A stretch of 19,320 nucleotides of DNA from the NCBI GenBank assembly GCA_934503275.1, contig CAKSVD010000027.1, positions 1 to 19,320 on the forward strand. Reading direction: 5' to 3'. This document shows positions 18,310 through 19,320 of this stretch, one piece after another. Numbering within the stretch: position 1 is the stretch's first letter; each line of letters starts with the position of its first letter. A model generated the notes under the pieces. The model made no database searches and was not told the DNA's origin. It saw nothing but the letters and a program-made list of their open reading frames with translations. The position numbers were made by a program, and so were the translations under genes. The stretch comes from an uncultured Faecalibacterium sp. (lineage in GTDB: Bacteria; Bacillota; Clostridia; Oscillospirales; Ruminococcaceae).

Positions 18310-19320
18310 TCAGATCACACTCTGCTCCAGCCAGCTGCCCCGGCAAAAGCGCAGGTAGAAGCACAGCGAGCGGAACACCCAGTCCAGATACATCCCCATC
18401 CAGATGCTCAGCAGCCCGCCGCCGAAGCACAGCACTGCCAGATAGCAGAAGCCCACCCGGAACGCCCACATGGACACGATGCTCACGGTCATGGTAAAGC
18501 GGGCGTCACCGGCGGCGCGCAGGATGTTGGGCAGGGTAAAGCTGGACGGCCACACGAACAGGGAAATGATGTTGAACCACACCATGATGTCCAGCGCCAT
18601 GGCCTGCGCTTCCGGCGAGAGATTGAACAGGGACACCGCGAACCGGTTGGCGAAGAAGAAGGCCGACAGGTTCATCACCCACGCGCCGCAGTAGGCGGTC
18701 AGCATCAGGCGGCGGGAGTAGTACACCGCCTGCTCCTTTTCGCCCGCGCCCAGACACTGGCCTACCACGGTCAGGGCAGCCATGCCCACGGCGTTGGCGG
18801 GGATGTTCAAAAAGGTGGTGGTGGTATTGGCCACCGCGTTGGCGGCAATGGCTGCCGTGCCAAGGGTGGAGGTCAGGCTGGAGACCGACAGCTTGCCGAT
18901 CTGGAACATTCCGTTTTCGATACCGGCGGGGATGCCCACCCGCAGGATGCGCCGGATCAGCCCGCCGTTCGGTGCCATCGCCCGCAGGCTGTCCACCCGC
19001 AGGGCGCAGCCCGGCTTTTGCAGCAGATACAGCACCACCGCGCAGGCAATGGCGCGGGACACAAGGCTGGCCAGCGCCGCACCCATGACCCCCATGCCGA
19101 AGCCGTAGATCAGCGCCGCGTTGCCGCCGATGTTCACCACGTTCATCACTAAGCTGGACAGCATACTGATCTTGCTGTTGCCCTGCGCCCGGAACAGCGC
19201 CGCACCGGCGTTGTACAGGCCGATGAAGGGGTAACTCAGCGCAGAAAGCAGAAAATAGGTCTCGGCGTAGTGCATCACGTCCGCATCAATGGAGCCGAAG
19301 ATGCCCCGCAGGATGGCGTG
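18310..19320 (-). CDS. MATE-family efflux transporter, 5' end outside window (336 aa visible)
   Basis: The frame is open to the right edge of the window, so the N-terminal third is missing; MATE proteins are usually about 450 aa. The visible part has many hydrophobic helices and typical MATE phrases: YNAGAALFRAQGNSKISM, IYGFGMGVMGAALASLVSRA, GIPAGIENGMFQIGKL, NAVGMAALTVVGQCLGAG and FTLPNILRAAGDARFTM, the paired half-repeats of the family. Members export cationic drugs, toxins or metabolites in exchange for Na+ or H+ across the cytoplasmic membrane; the substrate here is unknown. The GC-rich composition matches the host, unlike the adjacent restriction-modification pair. It ends in its own terminator (18264-18296). 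Confidence 0.92.
   Translation of the reverse strand, partial: HAILRGIFGSIDADVMHYAETYFLLSALSYPFIGLYNAGAALFRAQGNSKISMLSSLVMNVVNIGGNAALIYGFGMGVMGAALASLVSRAIACAVVLYLLQKPGCALRVDSLRAMAPNGGLIRRILRVGIPAGIENGMFQIGKLSVSSLTSTLGTAAIAANAVANTTTTFLNIPANAVGMAALTVVGQCLGAGEKEQAVYYSRRLMLTAYCGAWVMNLSAFFFANRFAVSLFNLSPEAQAMALDIMVWFNIISLFVWPSSFTLPNILRAAGDARFTMTVSIVSMWAFRVGFCYLAVLCFGGGLLSIWMGMYLDWVFRSLCFYLRFCRGSWLEQSVI

Overview
The window reads as a chromosomal segment of a GC-rich Firmicute, most likely a gut Oscillospiraceae of the Faecalibacterium/Subdoligranulum type. This is inferred from the overall look of the proteins, the high GC of most genes, strong AGGAGG ribosome sites, TTGACA/TATAAT promoters, a LicT-type antiterminator, a Bacillus-like elongator tRNA-Met, and abundant GC-rich palindromic repeats. 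The species cannot be fixed without a search.

Layout: the 3' end of serS (1-156) is followed by a tRNA-Met / structured spacer / tRNA-Glu cluster (434-673) behind a consensus promoter, and a small DUF2442 gene. On the minus strand come a HAD phosphatase and a cluster of an RCK (TrkA-type) protein and two bacterial-PH membrane proteins (YdbS- and YdbT-like), which are joined by two 4-bp ATGA overlaps. A second RCK protein, with only the NAD-binding half, lies upstream of these across a palindromic repeat. uppP (plus) is flanked by more copies of the same repeat family. A CLC-type anion transporter with fluoride-clade-like filter motifs (minus) is divergent from a DUF362/ferredoxin protein (plus). 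A lipoprotein (minus) is divergent from an alpha-glucoside utilisation operon (plus): LicT-like antiterminator, PTS EIICB, GH4 6-phospho-alpha-glucosidase. The licT leader carries a RAT-like site overlapping a terminator, so the operon probably autoregulates by antitermination. Next come gluQ (plus) and a convergent PAP2-type phosphatase (minus), then an AT-richer type II restriction-modification pair (minus) that looks acquired, and a 5'-truncated MATE transporter (minus).

The most striking non-coding signals are these. (1) Two convergent copies of a two-hairpin 3'-UTR unit after gluQ and PAP2 (15130-15240 and 15309-15409) have stems that differ in sequence but keep pairing. (2) A separate dual-hairpin repeat family ending in GAGGG has about six full or partial copies, also with compensatory stem changes. 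(3) A 174-bp TA-flanked palindrome forms almost the entire leader of the DUF362 gene. (4) A near-perfect inverted copy of the tRNA-Glu 3' end lies just past its terminator. (5) uppP appears to lack a canonical start codon where its ribosome site points. All structures were read by eye; no folding or database search was run.
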